Part shown: one piece after another, positions 1-8,239 of the stretch
How positions within the stretch are numbered: position 1 is the stretch's first letter
Layout of the letters: each line of letters opens with the position of its first letter
Origin: Candidatus Heimdallarchaeota archaeon
GTDB taxonomy: Archaea > Asgardarchaeota > Heimdallarchaeia > JABLTI01
DNA length: 10,779 bases
Assembly: GCA_030671945.1 (NCBI GenBank)
Contig: DAOVHJ010000052.1
Location: 1-10,779, forward strand
Direction of reading: 5' to 3'
Program-made: the position numbers and the translations under genes
Notes under the pieces: generated by a model
Told to the model about the DNA's origin: nothing
Database searches by the model: none
The model's input: only the letters and a program-made list of their open reading frames with translations

Positions 1-939
1 AATTTAGAATATGTACATGTAAATTGTCGTAGAGCTAGATCTGCTTTCTTAACACTTCTTGAAATTGTTCGTAAATTTAATCCGCATATTCCTGTAAGAG
101 GATTTTCACCGGAAGAAATTTTGAATATGTTAACTGAAATTCTCAATAGAAAGAGACTCTATTTAATAGTAACCCTAGATGAAATTGATTTTGTTATCAG
201 AAAAGATGGCCCTGATTTGTTATATGATCTTACTCGTTTGACTGATGATAAAATTGACATGAAAGAACGAGTATCTATAATCACAATTGTAAGAGATATA
301 GCTTTTAGGACTATGCTTGATGAAAGCACATTAAGTACTTTAAGGCAAAACACAATTTTTCTGGAACCTTATAATGAAGATCAGCTTAGAGATATTATAG
401 CTGATAGGATAAAAGAAGCATTTTATGAGGATGTTGTTTCTAAAGAGGCTGCTGACCTTATAGCAGATATTGCATCAAAGAATGGAGATGCACGATATGC
501 AATTGAATTATTAGAGCGCGCAGGAATGCATGCGGATCATAGACAATCATTAAAGGTTTTACCGGAACATGTTCGTCATGCAAATGCATCAATACATCCA
601 GTCATTAGGCAAGAAATCGTTAAAGATTTAACAACACAACAAAAATTAATTCTTCTCGCAATTTCAATAAAATTAAAAACAACACAGAAAGCATATACTA
701 CGATGGGAGAGGTAGAAGAAGCTTACAAGAGGCTATGTGAGGAATTCACTTTTCCTGTTAGAAGTCATACTCAATTATGGGAATATGTTCAATACCTTCA
801 AAATTGTGATGTAATTACTACCAAGATTAGTAGTAAGGGACAAAGAGGGCAAACTACGTTAATCGGATTACCTGATGTTTCTGCGGAAAAAATTGAAAAC
901 GCTATCAGGGAGCAATTGGAGAAACAGGCAGATAAATAA
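1..939 (+). CDS. cdc6: Orc1/Cdc6 family replication initiator, 5'-truncated by window edge
   Basis: The frame is open from base 1 to the TAA at 937-939, giving 312 residues of the C-terminal part; the true start and the Walker A region lie upstream of the window. Fragment residues 54-63 form the Walker B strand (LIVTLDEID, D60 and E61). The sensor-2 helix is GDARYAIELL at 162-171. From about residue 200 there is a winged-helix DNA-binding domain, as in archaeal Orc1/Cdc6. Members of this family bind origin repeats and load the MCM helicase. The sensor-1 strand reads VSIITIVRD, where many archaeal members have a serine-asparagine-aspartate, and the following LDEST replaces the usual LDPR arginine-finger context, so this may be a divergent paralogue. 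A TTG or ATG near 121-127 would cut through the AAA+ core and is not the real start. A winged-helix gene follows 36 bases downstream on the same strand. Confidence 0.93.
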   Translation, partial: NLEYVHVNCRRARSAFLTLLEIVRKFNPHIPVRGFSPEEILNMLTEILNRKRLYLIVTLDEIDFVIRKDGPDLLYDLTRLTDDKIDMKERVSIITIVRDIAFRTMLDESTLSTLRQNTIFLEPYNEDQLRDIIADRIKEAFYEDVVSKEAADLIADIASKNGDARYAIELLERAGMHADHRQSLKVLPEHVRHANASIHPVIRQEIVKDLTTQQKLILLAISIKLKTTQKAYTTMGEVEEAYKRLCEEFTFPVRSHTQLWEYVQYLQNCDVITTKISSKGQRGQTTLIGLPDVSAEKIENAIREQLEKQADK

Positions 940-958
940 TATAATTACTATTTGTGAA

Positions 959-964
959 AGAGGT
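959..964 (+). promoter_or_regulatory. Shine-Dalgarno site of the winged-helix gene
   Basis: GAGGT lies at 960-964, 11 bases before the ATG at 976. It supports that start and translation from a transcript shared with the upstream cdc6 gene. A TATA-like stretch near 934-946 would place a start site around 966, after this ribosome site, so a separate promoter here is less likely. Confidence 0.5.
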
Positions 965-975
965 AGATATTTTAG

Positions 976-1350
976 ATGTATAGAGATACAACACATCGAT
1001 TGGATGGAAATGAAGCAGAAACTACAGAAGATGAGCTTAGACAAGATTTTGCTGGAAAAGAAATCGAAATCATAGATTTTGGAATAGAAGATGTTCTCTC
1101 TTCAAGAGGACGAATACTGATTCTCAAAACACTCGCTGAAATGGAAGAGCTAAATATTTCTGCAATTGCAAGAGTTGCAAACCTAAATCATAGTACAACA
1201 ACGCAGCATCTCAGTTTTTTAACAAAAGTAGGTTTAGTACAAGAAAAGAAATTCGGGCGAATTAAAATCTTCAGATATAAAATAGAAAATGTAAAAGCGC
1301 GCTCATTGAAAAAATTGTTTGAAATATGGAAAAATGAAAACAAGTATTAG
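976..1350 (+). CDS. ArsR-like winged-helix DNA-binding protein
   Basis: This is a 124-residue protein. Residues 1-30 are polar and probably flexible. Residues 38-58 (EDVLSSRGRILILKTLAEM) match helix 1 of ArsR-type winged helices. Residues 59-85 hold the helix-turn-helix (NISAIARVANLNHSTTTQHL), and 86-103 form the wing (GLVQEKKFGRIKIFRYKI). No metal-binding cysteine cluster is visible, so metal sensing is not supported. It probably acts as a dimeric transcriptional regulator. It starts 36 bases after the cdc6 stop, on the same strand and with its own ribosome site, so co-transcription is likely; a link to replication control is inference only. It ends 18 bases from the convergent stop codon of the large surface-protein gene. 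Confidence 0.85.
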   Translation: MYRDTTHRLDGNEAETTEDELRQDFAGKEIEIIDFGIEDVLSSRGRILILKTLAEMEELNISAIARVANLNHSTTTQHLSFLTKVGLVQEKKFGRIKIFRYKIENVKARSLKKLFEIWKNENKY

Positions 1351-1368
1351 AAATTTTATTGAGTTTGA

Positions 1369-4233
1369 CTATAATTGTACATCAAGTGAAACAGCTGATT
1401 TTTTCTTGAAAAGTAATATTGTAGATACAACCGTTAATGCAATTGTTCCAATTCCTAGTATAATTGTTGTCGAGTCCATTTGAATCAGATTACTTCGAGC
1501 TCCTTTTAAATGATATATAATAGAACTTGAATTTCCTGTCGAATAAATCTTAAATTTGAAATAATTATCTGTTACTTCCAATTCACTTTCTTCAGTAATA
1601 ATTATATCATTTTGATATAACTCCCATTCCGCATAATTTAACCAATCATTTTTTCTCTCAAGAGTAATCTCTAAACCATCATAGAGTAAATTATTAATGT
1701 TTAATGAAATCTCTATAATGATTTCTGATTTTATAGTTTCTACTTTATACGTTGGTACTGGTTTTCTTGTTTCAAGAAGTAAAATATCGAAATCAGCCGA
1801 GATATTAGATACATCTCTCGACCAAGTAATTAGATCAATTGGTGTTATATCTGCAGTTATGTTAGTTGATTGGGTCATTATAATTGCAGAGATTGTATCA
1901 TATTCAGATGGAATACTAATATACCAATTTGTTCCTATGGTTGGGTAATCAATGTTAAAAACAAAATATGTTGTTTCATTGTTATTTGTATCAAAATGAT
2001 TGGGATTTCCCAGATTTGCTTGTCTTGGAATATCACTGAGTTCAATATTTATACTTTTAGAGGTTTGAAGGAATTCAATCTCATCTATAATCACATAGCT
2101 AGTAACATTCAAAGTATCAAACTGGTAAATCGGTGAAATAAAGTACAATATTGAAGCGAATCCGCTTGAATTTGTCCAAGTTTCTAAGTACGGATTATTA
2201 TTTACATCAAATTTAATTTCTACATCTGAAACAGGAGTTGATGCATTGTCTTCTACATATGCATTTATTGTGATAGTTTCACTTGGGTACCCTGTTTCTG
2301 GAGCACTCAATATCAAATTGAAATCTGTAAAAACTACAATAACCTCTATTACTAGAAAAGCTGTAGCATAGCTATTTCTGCTAGCTTGAATTGTTAGGAA
2401 GTATGTTCCAGGAGTAGCTTCATCATTTAGTACATTTGCATCATATTTTTTCTGTGGATTCTGTTGTAGACTACCAAATCCAAAATCCCAGGAGTAATCA
2501 ACTATAGCAAAATCAATAGAATCGCTAATTTCTACGTCAAGATAGTCAATTTCAACAACAAAATTCTGTTTATAATTGACTGTAATTTGATGTTGGTTTG
2601 GAGTGATTATTGTAGGGATTGAAGTTATGTCAAAATTTAATTCACCAATACCAGCTTTGTCCAGCATTTTCCAGAACACAATAACCTTGTAAGTAGCTCT
2701 TGGTAAAGAGCTATTAAAATTTACATTTGAGAAACTCGTATCACCATTAATACCAGAGATATTCGAATTTGAATAGATAGTATTTTCTGCTATATCTATT
2801 ACATAGATCTCAACCTCTTCCTGGTAAATTCTAGAATCAATTACTACATTCAATACTTCATTATGAGTAATTTGATAATCTGATAGAATCATGTTATCAA
2901 TTAGATTATCAGATATAAATCGGAATTTAACTTGATTATAAAGTAAACAAGAAAAGATTACTTGTTGATGGGTAGAATTTTCTATATTGCTTATATAACT
3001 TGTATCTATATCATCAACCAAAATTTGGTCAACTACCCAATCTTTTGATATGGAGATGCTCAGTGTTATGTTAGTTATACTAAGAGGAGTTATATAAGAT
3101 TCATTTGACGTCTCTATCCACAAAATTTCATTCCAATTATTAAATTCGCTACTCCTTTTACTAGTGCAACTACCAACACCTAAAATTAAATAACTGCAAT
3201 CATAATAAATTTGCTCAGTTGAAGTATATTGAATAACATAATTCAATTGTGAAGATGGCTGATTAAAAAGAGAAATCGTGCCACTCCCAAAATTACCATT
3301 TACTTGCTGTGAATTAATTACTAAACTTATGTTTGAAGGAGAAACATTATCAGTTAAGGAAATATCATCCATAATAAATTCCATTTGATATGGATTCTCA
3401 CCCCAAGTCTCTACGGCTAAACTTCTTAATTGATCTGGTTTTTGACTAAATAATTCCAAACCTAATGCAGTAATGTTTAATGAATACTCATGAATTGTTC
3501 CATCAAACGACGCTTCATTGATTATTAAATCAGCATAACCTCCTGGACCTGTTACGTTAGAAAGAACTCCAGGATTCCCGTCAAACCAAATGAATATATA
3601 AATATCAAATTGGAAAAATAGGCGAATACAAATATTTGAATCATAACTAGAACCAAGATTATTACGTAATAATGAATATGAAAAACTGAAAATTACTGAA
3701 TCACTATAAACATCTATTGGATCATCAAAACCAACTATTGTTGTGTGATCATTAGAGACAACATCAAAATACCAAGAATAATTCCCATCAATAACACTTC
3801 CGCTAGGAGGATTACTTTCTCTAGTAACGTTTCCATCATAATGTGATGGAATGTAATCAGTCCACAATGTGTCCCCCGATTCAGCATTTCCATTGTTTAT
3901 TTTCTGACTTCTTAAATCAGAAAATTGAAAAGTACTATTAAGAGCCCAATCGTTACAATTGTCTATTGTTATCGTGTCAACAGATTCATTGAAATTATTG
4001 CTATACTCAAACTCTCTTTTGAATGAACTCGACTCCGAATTTTCCCAAGAATTTGTTGCTAAAGGAGCACTTATTATTTTTTGATCTGATTGCTGTAGGT
4101 TCTGTATAGGATTAAACAGATAAGAATCCTCAGTAATGGAATTATTCTCATAAGAGTGAATTCCCTGAATATATAATGTACTTAGAAAGACTAGAATTGT
4201 CAAAATGGTAAGGAATTGTTTTGTTTTCTTCAT
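1369..4233 (-). CDS. Large secreted surface protein with PKD/Ig-like domains and C-terminal membrane anchor
   Basis: The product has 954 residues. Residues 1-27 are a Sec-type signal peptide (MKKTKQF, then a hydrophobic core). Residues about 113-295 form a beta-rich segment ending in MDDISL, a pattern common at the last strand of jelly-roll carbohydrate-binding or adhesion domains. Residues about 548-634 resemble a PKD domain, with YSWDFGFG around W582. Residues about 636-725 resemble an Ig/Big-type bacterial domain (GYPSETITINAYVED, then TNSSGFA). A transmembrane helix lies at 922-942 and is followed by KKK at 943-945, which predicts an outside body and a short cytoplasmic tail. Many N-x-S/T sequons suggest N-glycosylation. 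No catalytic motif was recognised; adhesion or cell-envelope function is inferred. The start is ATG 4233, with GAGAT about 8 bases upstream as a weak ribosome site. The gene stands alone, divergent from the PAC2 gene. Confidence 0.9.
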   Translation of the reverse strand: MKKTKQFLTILTILVFLSTLYIQGIHSYENNSITEDSYLFNPIQNLQQSDQKIISAPLATNSWENSESSSFKREFEYSNNFNESVDTITIDNCNDWALNSTFQFSDLRSQKINNGNAESGDTLWTDYIPSHYDGNVTRESNPPSGSVIDGNYSWYFDVVSNDHTTIVGFDDPIDVYSDSVIFSFSYSLLRNNLGSSYDSNICIRLFFQFDIYIFIWFDGNPGVLSNVTGPGGYADLIINEASFDGTIHEYSLNITALGLELFSQKPDQLRSLAVETWGENPYQMEFIMDDISLTDNVSPSNISLVINSQQVNGNFGSGTISLFNQPSSQLNYVIQYTSTEQIYYDCSYLILGVGSCTSKRSSEFNNWNEILWIETSNESYITPLSITNITLSISISKDWVVDQILVDDIDTSYISNIENSTHQQVIFSCLLYNQVKFRFISDNLIDNMILSDYQITHNEVLNVVIDSRIYQEEVEIYVIDIAENTIYSNSNISGINGDTSFSNVNFNSSLPRATYKVIVFWKMLDKAGIGELNFDITSIPTIITPNQHQITVNYKQNFVVEIDYLDVEISDSIDFAIVDYSWDFGFGSLQQNPQKKYDANVLNDEATPGTYFLTIQASRNSYATAFLVIEVIVVFTDFNLILSAPETGYPSETITINAYVEDNASTPVSDVEIKFDVNNNPYLETWTNSSGFASILYFISPIYQFDTLNVTSYVIIDEIEFLQTSKSINIELSDIPRQANLGNPNHFDTNNNETTYFVFNIDYPTIGTNWYISIPSEYDTISAIIMTQSTNITADITPIDLITWSRDVSNISADFDILLLETRKPVPTYKVETIKSEIIIEISLNINNLLYDGLEITLERKNDWLNYAEWELYQNDIIITEESELEVTDNYFKFKIYSTGNSSSIIYHLKGARSNLIQMDSTTIILGIGTIALTVVSTILLFKKKSAVSLDVQL

Positions 4234-4431
4234 TTGATCTCAACTCAATGACCATAATGAGAAAAAATAACAGAGATTGTTTGCTCTCGATATTTTTCAA
4301 ATAACTATTCTAAAGAAGCTATAAAAACACCCGTAGAAACTACTCGATGCCATAAAATTTGATTTACAATATTGAAGAAATTTCCACATGTTATCACGCT
4401 TTATATATTATTAAGTAAACGGATATATTGA
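4234..4431. promoter_or_regulatory. Divergent intergenic promoter region
   Basis: These 198 bases separate two divergent genes and contain no credible open reading frame. On the plus-strand side there is a clear TATA box at 4399-4410. On the minus-strand side the best TATA-like match is TTTTTATAGC, near 4318-4327, which would leave a leader of about 60 bases before ATG 4233; this assignment is weak. A short GTAG-AAA-CTAC inverted repeat near 4332-4342 is too small to interpret. Confidence 0.5.
4399..4410 (+). promoter_or_regulatory. TATA box of the PAC2 gene
   Basis: CTTTATATATTA is centred near 4404, so transcription should start about 26 bases downstream, close to 4430. The messenger would then be leaderless if the GTG at 4432 is used, or carry about 10 leader bases if the ATG at 4441 is used. 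Confidence 0.55.
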
Positions 4432-4440
4432 GTGAGAAAA

Positions 4441-5169
4441 ATGACTATAAAACTAGAAATAGATGGAAATAAAAATTTTAAAGATAATACGTTTATTACT
4501 GGATTTCATGGAATTGGAACAACTGGTTTTATTGCTGTGAAATATGTTGTTAATGAGCTTCAAGCAGAAAAAATTGGAACTATAATTAGTGATTTCTTAC
4601 CACCCTTTGTTACAACAAAGGATGGAAAATTATCTTTACCTTTTGAGTTTTTTCAGTTTGAGGATAATATCATGTTAGTCCCTCAGTTTCAACCATATCG
4701 TCATGAACATAAAGAATTTGCAGAAACGCTTGTTGATTGGACTATTCAATCAAAATTCCAACAATCAATTCTTATTGGAGGTTTAGATTCAAGATTAAAG
4801 AAGGAAGAAGACGAAAAAATCCGTGTGGTGGCTACATCAGCCTATTTAGAGAGCAATGATTTAGAATTACCTCTATTAGAGGATGGATTGTTTGTAACAG
4901 GACCAATTGCCTTAATGTTAGCATATTACGAAGTCAAAAATTTTCCAGCAATTGCATTATTACCATATGCTGAAAGCTCACGAGCAGACCCCTTAGCCGC
5001 ATCAATTGCAGTGGAATTAGTGAATAAAGTAACCAAATTAAAAATTGATACAAATAAATTGGTGCAAGATGCTGAATTAATTGAACGCAATTTACAAGAA
5101 GTAATAACCCAGACCAAAAGCCAAGATGTTGACGAAAAAGAACAAGGCGCAAAAAGATTGTTTATATAA
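4441..5169 (+). CDS. PAC2 family protein (proteasome assembly chaperone/activator homologue)
   Basis: The product has 242 residues from ATG 4441. An alternative GTG start at 4432 adds MRK. The ATG is preferred because AGTGAG lies 5 bases before it as a short ribosome site and the predicted transcript begins near 4430. The fold-defining features of the PAC2 family are visible: an N-terminal FITGFHGIGTTGFIAVKYVV segment, a central ILIGGLD strand and loop, then LFVTGPIALML, and an FPAIALLPYAES strand. These match archaeal PAC2/PbaA-PbaB-type proteins, which act with the 20S proteasome. The last 40 residues are charged and helical and end in LFI. That tail resembles the hydrophobic-tyrosine-any (HbYX) tail with which proteasome activators dock, with Phe in place of Tyr. 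No proteasome gene is nearby. The stop codon lies only 2 bases from the stop of the convergent pilus platform gene. Confidence 0.88.
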   Translation: MTIKLEIDGNKNFKDNTFITGFHGIGTTGFIAVKYVVNELQAEKIGTIISDFLPPFVTTKDGKLSLPFEFFQFEDNIMLVPQFQPYRHEHKEFAETLVDWTIQSKFQQSILIGGLDSRLKKEEDEKIRVVATSAYLESNDLELPLLEDGLFVTGPIALMLAYYEVKNFPAIALLPYAESSRADPLAASIAVELVNKVTKLKIDTNKLVQDAELIERNLQEVITQTKSQDVDEKEQGAKRLFI

Positions 5170-5171
5170 AC

Positions 5172-5813
5172 TCATAACACAAGTAGTAAAATTCCCTTAG
5201 CAACAAAGAATGAACAAACATATGCGATAGTTGTAAATATAATTGTTTTAAGATTAATCTTGCCAAATCCTATATCAGATATAAAATAGATAGATGAAAT
5301 TGCTATAAAGTAAAGAGAAAATGGCATTATATTCAATGTTGTTTGACTAATAGTTATATTTCTAAAAATAGCAACGAAAGTTACAAATAATGGGGCTAAA
5401 CCTGCTAGAATTCCCAAGAAAATAGATGTTGCAGAACCAAGGAATAGTGTCTTATATCTTTGGGCTTTTAGAGTTGAATTACGTTTTTCCATTAATTTCC
5501 TATTTGTTTCCAGATTATCAGCAATCTCGAGTATTTTCTCACCAGTTTCATATGAGCTAATTCCCATTAGTTTTGATAACAAAAGCCAAACTCTTGAAAG
5601 AGATTTATCTTCAGTATAATCAGCTAGTTTTACTAAGAGTTCTTTATATCCTAATCCTAAATTCAACAACTTTATCCAATTTTCTTTATTTGGATTATTA
5701 TCTTGGAGGTTCTTTATTGCTAAAAAAATGCTATTCTCAATACTTCGTCCTAGTATTAAATTATTAGCAATTATTTTGAGTAATAATATCACTTCTTCAT
5801 TTGTTAGAGCCAC
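5172..5813 (-). CDS. TadC/GspF-like type II secretion F-domain membrane protein (second platform subunit)
   Basis: The product has 213 residues, starting at GTG 5813. This start is chosen over ATG 5867 because GGAGGT at 5826-5821 lies exactly 7 bases upstream, whereas the longer frame would overlap the upstream gene by 50 bases. Residues 1-110 form the cytoplasmic helical F-domain, with the family's short GYKELLVKLA-type motif at 55-64 and an amphipathic helix around 92-118. Three hydrophobic stretches follow, at about 122-150, 163-183 and 188-212; the first may cross the membrane or form a re-entrant hairpin. Proteins of this family are the inner-membrane platform turned by the pilus ATPase. 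It lacks the N-terminal membrane helices seen in the gene before it. The gap to that gene's stop codon is 4 bases, so translation is probably coupled. Confidence 0.8.
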   Translation of the reverse strand: MALTNEEVILLLKIIANNLILGRSIENSIFLAIKNLQDNNPNKENWIKLLNLGLGYKELLVKLADYTEDKSLSRVWLLLSKLMGISSYETGEKILEIADNLETNRKLMEKRNSTLKAQRYKTLFLGSATSIFLGILAGLAPLFVTFVAIFRNITISQTTLNIMPFSLYFIAISSIYFISDIGFGKINLKTIIFTTIAYVCSFFVAKGILLLVL

Positions 5814-5817
5814 CTTT

Positions 5818-6633
5818 TCAACCTCCAAGTAATTCGATTTTTCCGCTATTGAATATCTCAACAGCAATTAGATCAAAAACTAAGAAAACTAATGGTAGAA
5901 AAACCAACATACTAGTGTTAATGTAGCCCATTATAACTAGAAGCATTGAAACTGTTATTGGGATAATTGTAGTGATAGCAAGAAACAAACTCATTTTACC
6001 TTCTATTTGAGACATGTATGAATCAAAGTTCTTTCTAATACGCCATTGGGCTTCGAAATTCCTAGTTTTATCAATGGTAAGTTGACCATTAGCAATTGGA
6101 ACTATTAATTCAAGAATAAATTCTTTAATGGTTTCTGAAGGTTGTTTCAATGCAAAAGTTTGTAATAAAGAAATTGGTGAGTCACCGATATTCATTCTTT
6201 GAATTAATTGTGTTATCATAGGTGATATTATTGGATAAGATCCTTGAGCTAAATATTCAATTACCATTGAAAGAGAATTAGTTGTCGATAAAATAAGTAG
6301 TATTTCACGACAAATCAAATCAGAATTTTGTTCTACTTCCAAGATTTTTTCAAAGTATATCTTCCTGATTTTTCTTAGTAAAAACAAAATGATTGCTAAT
6401 ATAATAATGACAAATATCAATAAACTAAATATTACATTGAAAAATAGAACACCACAAGAAACGATTGTTGCTAAAATTAATGAAAACAAAATTATTGCAC
6501 CATTAATATTACTTCTTTTAATGCCATAATTATCTACAAAGTATTCACTAGGTATATCTTCTAAGAATTTGTTGTAGCTTATTTTTTTGCAGAGATTTGT
6601 TTTTGCTAATGGTATAATGATTTTTTCTATCAT
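5818..6633 (-). CDS. TadB/TadC-like type II secretion F-domain membrane protein (first platform subunit)
   Basis: The product has 271 residues. Transmembrane helices are predicted at 46-64 and 66-86, followed by a cytoplasmic F-domain at about 92-205 and a second pair of helices at 214-235 and 241-260. The F-domain carries the family's helical pattern, including NSLSMVIEYLAQGSYP and RMNIGDSPISLLQTFA. This is the layout of GspF/TadB/TadC/archaellar J-type platform proteins, which anchor the ATPase and the growing pilin filament in the cytoplasmic membrane. ATG 6633 is preceded by GTGAT as a modest ribosome site. The gene lies 76 bases after the ATPase gene and 4 bases before the second platform gene, on the same strand, so it is part of one pilus operon. 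Confidence 0.85.
   Translation of the reverse strand: MIEKIIIPLAKTNLCKKISYNKFLEDIPSEYFVDNYGIKRSNINGAIILFSLILATIVSCGVLFFNVIFSLLIFVIIILAIILFLLRKIRKIYFEKILEVEQNSDLICREILLILSTTNSLSMVIEYLAQGSYPIISPMITQLIQRMNIGDSPISLLQTFALKQPSETIKEFILELIVPIANGQLTIDKTRNFEAQWRIRKNFDSYMSQIEGKMSLFLAITTIIPITVSMLLVIMGYINTSMLVFLPLVFLVFDLIAVEIFNSGKIELLGG
5821..5826 (-). promoter_or_regulatory. Shine-Dalgarno site deciding a GTG start
   Basis: GGAGGT on the minus strand sits 7 bases before GTG 5813 and inside the last codons of the upstream platform gene. It is close to an ideal match to the 16S rRNA tail and sets the start of the second platform protein. Confidence 0.75.
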
Positions 6634-6709
6634 AAGATATCACATTTTAGAAATTGGCACTCAATAATTAGTAAGAAGGAATGAATTTAAGCATCTATAA
6701 TTAGAAAAA

Positions 6710-8209
6710 CTAAGTTAGTGATTTATTAGAGATTTTTTCCTTTTTTGAAAGTAATTTACTCTGATCATACAATAAATAATTCATAACTTTAACTGGATCA
6801 AAGATTTTGTTTGTCAATAAATATTCAAGTTTTTTCTTAATATTTTCCATTTCACTTTCAAATTTAGCTCTACTTATTTTCTCTTTTTGTCTAATCATAT
6901 TTAGCGTGGGCGTTTCAAATAAATCATGGTTTGTTGTTAAACAATAACTCTTCAAGTCAAAACGAAATGTTTCAAATAAGTCAATATCACTTAATGAGCT
7001 GATAATTTGTTTACTAAATAATGGTTCTTTTGAAATTTCAATGATACGAAAGACATTTCTTTTTATCCTCCAATCCTCAAAGAAACAATTGATTTCTATC
7101 AAAATATCAAGTGTCAAGATACTCGATAAAGGTATTTCATGTTGATTTATCCATCTTAAAATCATCATTTCAGCTGATCTACCATGACAAGTTTGAATAC
7201 CAACCAAACCTGCACTAAGTGCTTCAAATAGAGCTTTACTGTGTTCAGCTGTTTGGATTTCTCCCAAAAACACCCAATTAGGTGATCTGTGAAGTAGTTT
7301 TATTATTTCCTGACTTTTTGAATTCTTACTCATCTTTGTTTCAAAAGGAGAAACTGAATATCTAGTTTGAAATTTCTTGAAGCGCGTTTGTTCAATACTT
7401 TCTATAACATCTTCAACTGTGATTTTCCGCCATTCAGATGGGGTCAGAAGATCTATTGCATTTGCTAAAGTCGTTTTTCCAGAACCAGGTTCTCCAATAA
7501 TTGTAATATTATACCTTCTCTTAAGAATAAAGAGCAAATATGCTGCAGCTTCGATTGAAAGCATGTTTTTTTGTATTAACTCAGGTAAAGTCCAAATTTT
7601 ATTTCTAAGTTTTCTAATATTCATACTCATGCCATCAGAAGCAAGAGGAGGAATATCAATGGCAGCACGAATGTGAAAACTATTTGTTTTTAGTTCGACT
7701 TTTAAAGACGGATTGAGTATATTTAGAACAACATCTTTCTCGAGGCACAATCTTGTTTTAAATTGATTTAGTTCTTCTTCAGATAGAATAATATTTGTAA
7801 TACAACGACCAAAATCTTGATGATCCAAATATAAAGGTGTATTTGGTTTGTCAAGATAAATTTCTTGAACACGATCATCAATTAATAATGGCATTAATCT
7901 TTCTAAACCTATTATTTTGTAAGACATCCAATCTCTAATGAAGATAAATAGTTTTGAATTATCCAAAGAATAAGTTTTTAATTTCTCCTCAATAGATCCC
8001 TGTAAATTCTTGAGTAAAAACTGTAAATCAACAACCTCTAAATCCAAAAAGCATTTATCATTTAGTATTTGCTTCTCAATTGTATTAGTCAAAGAAGAAT
8101 ATTTTGATACATCAAAAACAACCTCAGTAGTATAAAATTGTCTATCTAATTTATCCTTGCCAATTTGGATTTTGTAAGGAGGAACAAGATATTTATCTTG
8201 AATTTTCAT
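6710..8209 (-). CDS. TadA/VirB11-like type II/IV secretion system ATPase
   Basis: The product has 499 residues. Walker A is GEPGSGKTT at 239-247, with lysine 245. The Asp box is ITVEDVIE at 263-270. The Walker B region is NWVFLGEIQ with E317, and the His box is TCHG with H342. The upstream MNIRKL at about 196-201 matches the conserved IRK element of TadA and archaellum-I ATPases. Together these define a hexameric traffic ATPase that powers pilin assembly or secretion from the cytoplasm. The usual GE(I/V)R carries glutamine (Q319) in place of arginine. An N-terminal domain of about 200 residues and a C-terminal charged tail of about 100 residues, rich in lysine, flank the motor. The start ATG 8209 has an AGGAGG 7 bases upstream. 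It lies 30 bases after the TFB stop codon and just before two platform genes. Confidence 0.93.
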   Translation of the reverse strand: MKIQDKYLVPPYKIQIGKDKLDRQFYTTEVVFDVSKYSSLTNTIEKQILNDKCFLDLEVVDLQFLLKNLQGSIEEKLKTYSLDNSKLFIFIRDWMSYKIIGLERLMPLLIDDRVQEIYLDKPNTPLYLDHQDFGRCITNIILSEEELNQFKTRLCLEKDVVLNILNPSLKVELKTNSFHIRAAIDIPPLASDGMSMNIRKLRNKIWTLPELIQKNMLSIEAAAYLLFILKRRYNITIIGEPGSGKTTLANAIDLLTPSEWRKITVEDVIESIEQTRFKKFQTRYSVSPFETKMSKNSKSQEIIKLLHRSPNWVFLGEIQTAEHSKALFEALSAGLVGIQTCHGRSAEMMILRWINQHEIPLSSILTLDILIEINCFFEDWRIKRNVFRIIEISKEPLFSKQIISSLSDIDLFETFRFDLKSYCLTTNHDLFETPTLNMIRQKEKISRAKFESEMENIKKKLEYLLTNKIFDPVKVMNYLLYDQSKLLSKKEKISNKSLT

Positions 8210-8216
8210 AACTAAT

Positions 8217-8222
8217 CCTCCT
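8217..8222 (-). promoter_or_regulatory. Strong Shine-Dalgarno site of the ATPase gene
   Basis: AGGAGG on the minus strand lies 7 bases before ATG 8209, in the 30-base gap after the TFB stop codon. No TATA box fits into this gap, which argues that the ATPase is translated from a message shared with TFB. Confidence 0.75.
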
Positions 8223-8239
8223 TATGTTAAAAAGAAATA

